Position numbers and translations under genes: made by a program. Shown one piece after another: positions 59,301-64,000 of a DNA stretch of 64,000 nucleotides. A model generated the notes under the pieces. The model saw nothing but the letters and a program-made list of their open reading frames with translations. It ran no database searches and was not told the origin of the DNA. Each line of letters opens with the position of its first letter. The stretch's first letter is position 1. The DNA comes from Larus michahellis (lineage: Eukaryota > Chordata > Aves > Charadriiformes > Laridae), in assembly GCF_964199755.1 (NCBI RefSeq), contig NC_133897.1, forward strand, positions 71,604,661-71,668,660, in the 5' to 3' direction.

Positions 59301-62300
59301 AAGGCTTGTTTTACAGTAGTTGAGCTTTTGCTAAAGATAAGTCAACAGAGCATTCCAGTGGAGGCACAGAGCTGGTGGAAGTTTTCTACTGGCAAAGCTG
59401 CTTTATGGCCCTGAACAAGCAGCATCCTGGTCTGCTTTGGAAAGTTTCTTTGTCAGCATTTATTGATGTGAGATTTTTATGTATGCAATGTGATGTAAGT
59501 CTGCAGTGCTCCAGACTTGTTTTGGCTTGGTGGTGCCACCTCCCATGAATGATGCAAGTCCTAAGCATTTTGATGTTTTTTGGTATTTTTCCCTTCCTGT
59601 AATACCATGTTGTCATTCCCTATTTTGAGATGTTTCTAAATGTCCTGTAGACTTCAAATGTGTTTTCAGAACATTTTATCTAGTGAAATCAGGCTGAAAT
59701 AGAAATTGGCCATTTGATAAAATAAAGAAATGTTCCTATATTCACTGTACACAGCTGAAGACATTAATACATTACTTGCGTATTGCGTATCGTCTGTACA
59801 CTCAGCAAGAAGTAGTTGAGTTCAAGTATGGTTTTTAAAGAGAACTTTGCAGTTATGTAAGGGAGTAAGTGCAGAAACCATTTGCAGTCTTCCTGCACTT
59901 TGCTCTCTTGAACTGTATTGGCACAAAAAATATGGTTCTGAAGGCTTTTTTTAGAAGTGTGTCACAGAACATCATCCCACCATTCAGGTTTTGCTGTTTT
60001 GGAGCTGCTTACTGTGACCACAGCAGATATGCTATTCCGAAACAAACTGTCTAGAAAAGAGTCTGGTATTTTCCATAGTGCTCCTTATATTTAAAAAGAG
60101 GAAAGTTTTGAATAGTTCTCATTCCTATTCTGGTGTAAATCTAATCCTTGTACCTGCATTCTTGATTGGAGTGCCCTTGAGAAATGCTGCTTCAGTGTCT
60201 GCGGAGAAACTCACACATAAGGAAATACAAAAGATGGCTCGTTAATGGATTTGCTGCTGATGTGGTAGAGTATACGGAAAGGATACTCGGGCACCAGGAC
60301 TGGAAGGATAATGAAAGGCAAAAGAAAGGTACAGAAATGGGTGCTCAACAATGTGATGAAACTTCTCAAAGTACACGTTGGAGGAAAACAACCAACCAAC
60401 AAAACCCAAGAGCATCCAATAAGCTTTTTTCCATCCTTCTGAAAATGTGTATGAGAAACTGGCATTCTCTGGGGTGGTATGGCAGTCTTCATGTGTGTTC
60501 TGGGTTGAGATCCAAGTTGAGAACAAAAAGGAAAATCAGTTCTTGTAAACAGACTGTTGAACACTGGACAGCTTGCCATGTAATTTCCTTGTCAAGAGCT
60601 TCCAAGTCCTTGGTATGTTTATTGTTTGAGGTGTTTATAACACTGTAGCTAAGTTCATGTCATGTTCCAAATTTTTGTTGCATAGTTGTAACTCATATTT
60701 TAACACAGAATTTTTACTGTTTATTACATTAAATGTCATGATTGAGAATCTGTGTAAATTGGCTGTGAAATAATCTAATTGGAAACACTTGTATGTCTGT
60801 CAAAAGCATGATGAAAGTGTGTTTGAAGATGCAGCATTTAAGTGTTCTCCTAAGTTCTTTTTCAATGGAACAGTATCTTGAATTTTTTAAATAAACTCAG
60901 TAGATGTTCTGTCCCTCTCAGCATTCCAGTTCCATGGTTGGATTCCCCCTTACTGTCAGAAGTGCCGTGTACTGAAGGAGGGGGATGTCTGACTTCCCCC
61001 TGGTGAAAGTTAGAAGTTAGCTCTTGCCAGTTCTGTTTTCAAGTGCTCTGCAGGGCATAGTGGGTGAATACTGAACCTAGATAGACATCAGTCTAATCTC
61101 TCCCCTCTTGTTTAATTACTCTTTGGGCATTTCATCCTCTCAAGTAGTTCTTGGAAGTTTCAGTTTTGCAGATGTGAATGTGGCAATGGGAAACTTTTTT
61201 TCAGAAATACTAATACTGTGCAAGCTTTGTGCCCTTAGTTTAATCTATCCTTACCGCCATCAGCAGTCACAGATAGAAGCTTTGCATATGTCTCAAGGAA
61301 CACAGTGCACTTCTATTTGAAATTTCAGAACAGTGTCTTGCAATTTTTGTGCTAGTTTAAACCCAGAAATGCAGATCCACAGTGTTGGGCTGGCCGAATG
61401 CCTTTAGAGTTTTGCAGTGCTCATGTTTTATGAGTTATGGTTCTTCTGTTACGTGGTCTGACCCGTATTATCGGCTGCTATTTGAGAATTTCTTACCTGA
61501 CGGAGGAAGAAATTCATGGCTTGTGCAAGATAGATCAAATAAACTTTGAAAACATGACCAAGGTGTAAAATGACTTTTATAAAAATCTCTCCAAGCCAAC
61601 TCGATCTTAGTCTGTCATCCTTTGTCAGGAAGGGTGTTGCAGGATGACTTCTGGAGGATCTCACAGTTGACATGCTTATGTTTTGCTCAAGGTATCTTCA
61701 TTGCGGTTCAGAAAAGACAGAGGCAAGTGAGTCACATAAGTGACCTCTTGCCTGCTTGCCTTTTCTGTGATTAAAAAGGGGAAGTAAAGCTAGGTCTTCA
61801 TGGACTTTGAAATGAGATATAAAATGGAATTGTAGAACTGAATTTTGAAGGAGGAAACTTTCATCAGCAGTGTGCATAAATGAAAGAAAATAGAAATATT
61901 AATGATGACATGCAGTTGTTATGTAGGAAAAGAAAAAACTAAAATAGCTCATTTTCTTGTTCTTCAAGAAGCATTTAGGAGTGATAAGAGTGACAATCGG
62001 TTGACTGGTAGCTGTAAATGAGCAGTGTTGGAGTTTAGTGAGCTCAAGGTGAGTGTTGGATTAGACTAGGAAACTTGCATTTTCTTTCCAAATAATGGTG
62101 GAAAAGCTTTGTACTTGAAATACTTTTATATTTATCTTTCTACTTTGCATCCAAAATAGAAGGGAAGTTATAGGTTCCCTACAGAATTTTTCCTTTAAGT
62201 GGAAGTAGCAAAGGGTGCTATGTGTGTTTTGGTTGTGGTTTTTTTTTTTTTTTTAAGGATCTAGATTGGGTAATTCATGATTCTTTTAAAAAAAATGTTA

Positions 62301-64000
62301 ATTTTTTTGGTTTTTTTTTTTGTTCTCTCCCTGTAGCTGTTTCTGCAAAGGCAGGTCACTTCTTTAGCCCAGTGTTGTTAATCTAAGAGTATTTGAAATG
62401 GGATGCTTGCCTTAGCTGCAGCTTCTCTTGTAGCAGATCTTCCTAATCCTGCTATTTTACTTTCATGTCCCAGTTTGCATATGTAGTAGATGAAAATAAA
62501 TTGAACTTGTCTAGAGTCACTAATCAAACAACATGATTTTTAGCTGGTTTTGGAGTAGAATGGCTATTTAAGCAAAAAAGAAACAGTTGACTCCTTATTA
62601 CATGGAAAATTGTTGAGAATTCAGTGCTGCTGCTGACCTTTATTTAAAATATTAATGATGATGGTTGAAGTGGAAAAGCTACACTGAAAAATTAACGTGA
62701 TAAACTTTTTGAATTATTTTGAACTTAATTCTGTATTTGTCAAACCTGAATTTCATTTTCAGTATTGCTGCTCACCTACTTTGCTCCTTCACTTTCTAAT
62801 CCTAATGTTACTAACCAAAAAACTGCTGATTTCAGTAGTATTTGCTTTCTTGAATCACTAATTAATGTAATGCTTATCAGAGCTCTGAACATGTGTACCC
62901 TTTCATGTGACTCTTCATGATTTTTCAGACTGATCTACTTGTTCTGAGTCTTTGTTCTTCCTTAATGTATGACTTCCCATTCTCTTCTAAGGATTTTTGT
63001 TAACTTTTTTGAGAGACAGCATGTGATACTGCTTTCTTTCTTTTAGCTTGTTTCGTGTAACTCTATTCTCTATGCAGGCAGATCTCTAGGTAGATCATTT
63101 AGGCTGTGGGTTATTTATGGCCGAGATAATTAGCTGAGTTGCAGCTCATGAAACAGAAGAATTGCGGCTCAGTGTCATGGAAGTTTAGCTGATAAGCTTT
63201 GCTGGGCCTCACCTCCTCCCATGCAGAGTCAGATCAGAAGACTCGAAGCTGGACTCCCACAGCCTGGTTGCACAGTGCAAATACTGGGTGTCTCCCTTAG
63301 CCTGTGCTGTACCTGGTGTTTGTGGCTCTCCTTGTGAACTTGGAAATGGGAGGAGGTGGCAGTGATGGAGTCAAGAGCAATGCCAGGGACAGTAAAGAGC
63401 AAAAAGTAGGTGGGTGTGGGCCTCTGTTACTGTTCTACTAGTTCAGATGCTGTGCAGGACAAGCACGTGCTCAGGTAATGAGGCAAAGCTGACAGGGGTC
63501 TCCTAAAACGCAGAGTGCGGGAAGTGGCTGTGGAGAGAGAACTAATTGACTCCACCGTGGTGATTTGGTGTTTGGGAGTGTCTGCAACATGCCTTTGAGC
63601 GTACGCTCTGTTATCTGGGATTTTCTGTTGTCATGAGTGTTTCAGCCCACGCTCATCGTGCGTGGTAGAGCTGACTGCAGATCACAACAACACAGATGGT
63701 ACTAAATGGAACTATAAAGCTCTGTATGAAGATTTTAAGTAGAATTTAAAGTATTTAATTAAAACTTAGAAACAAAGTACTTGAAATACTTGGCTGAAAA
63801 GTGGGGTAAAACTCCCAGTTTGATTTAAATACACCTATTGATTTAAATACACCTATTGATTTAAATACACCTATTGATTTAAATACACCTATTGATTTAA
63901 ATACACCTATTGACCTTACTGATTAAGCTGAATATTAAATTTAAAGCATGGGTATTTGCAATAAAAATGCAGGAAAAGCATTCATCAGGAATGAATACAT
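49985..64000 (+). CDS. KIF13A: KIF13A, kinesin-3 motor, first two coding exons then intron to window edge
   Basis: KIF13A is a plus-end-directed kinesin-3 that carries mannose-6-phosphate receptor and recycling-endosome cargo. Coding segments in the window are 49985-50039 and 50374-50464: 48 complete codons plus a split one, reading MSDTKVKVAVRVRPMNRR, then ELDLNTKCIVEMEGNQTVLH and a PPPSNTKQGE ending. The MSDTKVKVAVRVRPMN start and the EMEGNQTVLHPPPSN block fit KIF13A and not KIF13B. The rest of the motor domain (P-loop onward), FHA and CAP-Gly-less tail lie off the right edge. Intron 2 exceeds 13.5 kb. Confidence 0.94.
50374..50464 (+). CDS. KIF13A: KIF13A coding exon 2
   Basis: 91 bases completing Glu19 and running to the split Arg49. 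It reads LDLNTKCIVEMEGNQTVLHP, then PPSNTKQGE. The acceptor is CCTTGCAG and the donor AAAG|GTAAAA. The intron between exons 1 and 2 is only 334 bases and lies in the CpG island. Confidence 0.94.
50465..63821 (+). other. KIF13A: KIF13A intron 2, no exon recognised
   Basis: I looked for the next motor exon (KPPKVFAFDYCFWSMDES-like) and did not see it. The sequence is AT-rich with poly-T runs such as T16 at about 62239-62254. The longest open frame (60184-60648, plus, 154 codons) has no recognisable motif. No CR1 or LTR body was recognised here, in contrast to the intergenic region. Confidence 0.6.
63822..63911 (+). repeat. 18-bp tandem repeat, five copies
   Basis: Five apparently perfect copies of GATTTAAATACACCTATT in a row, in KIF13A intron 2. 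Each unit contains the palindrome ATTTAAAT. The perfect identity of copies implies recent expansion and likely length polymorphism. Confidence 0.95.

Noticed and set aside
1-64000. CRISPR arrays, operons, tRNA or rRNA genes
   Set aside because: None seen; the spliced genes, CR1 elements and CpG islands show a vertebrate nuclear locus.

Overview
This is vertebrate nuclear DNA, almost certainly from a bird. Genes are split by GT-AG introns, CpG islands mark promoters, and the repeats are CR1 LINE 3' ends with the usual short terminal repeats plus two solo LTRs of a type I associate with avian ERVs. The exons read as four genes of the human 6p22.3 block (avian macrochromosome synteny). In order along the window: KDM1B (minus), TPMT (plus), NHLRC1 (plus) and KIF13A (plus). 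All gene names rest on reading the translated exons against remembered vertebrate families. No search was run.

Layout. 1-18.4 kb: the 5' two thirds of KDM1B on the minus strand. Fourteen coding exons (about 575 codons) carry the N-terminal zinc finger, CW zinc finger, SWIRM domain and the start of the FAD amine oxidase domain. The catalytic C-terminus lies off the left edge. 17.9-18.8 kb: a CpG island between KDM1B and TPMT, which look head to head. 19.1-29.4 kb: complete TPMT, eight coding exons, 246 codons, with a solo LTR and a MIR-like fragment in its long intron. 30.2-30.7 kb: a CR1 fragment. 31.0-32.2 kb: intronless NHLRC1 (malin), with RING and NHL repeats. 32.2-49.0 kb: a largely gene-free interval with a second solo LTR, a long antisense CR1 and one exon-like segment (32655-32771) that I cannot assign. 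49.0-50.5 kb: a CR1 tail, then the KIF13A CpG-island promoter and its first two coding exons. 50.5-64.0 kb: KIF13A intron 2, with no exon recognised and an 18-bp tandem repeat near the right edge.

Functionally the genes are unrelated: a histone H3K4 demethylase, a cytosolic S-methyltransferase, an E3 ubiquitin ligase of glycogen metabolism and a kinesin-3 motor. What links them is conserved neighbourhood. I see no operon, CRISPR array or undescribed multi-gene system. The least explained item is the symmetric-phase exon candidate downstream of NHLRC1. Splice junctions are given to the base where GT/AG sites and reading phase agree; 5' UTR exons are only inferred.
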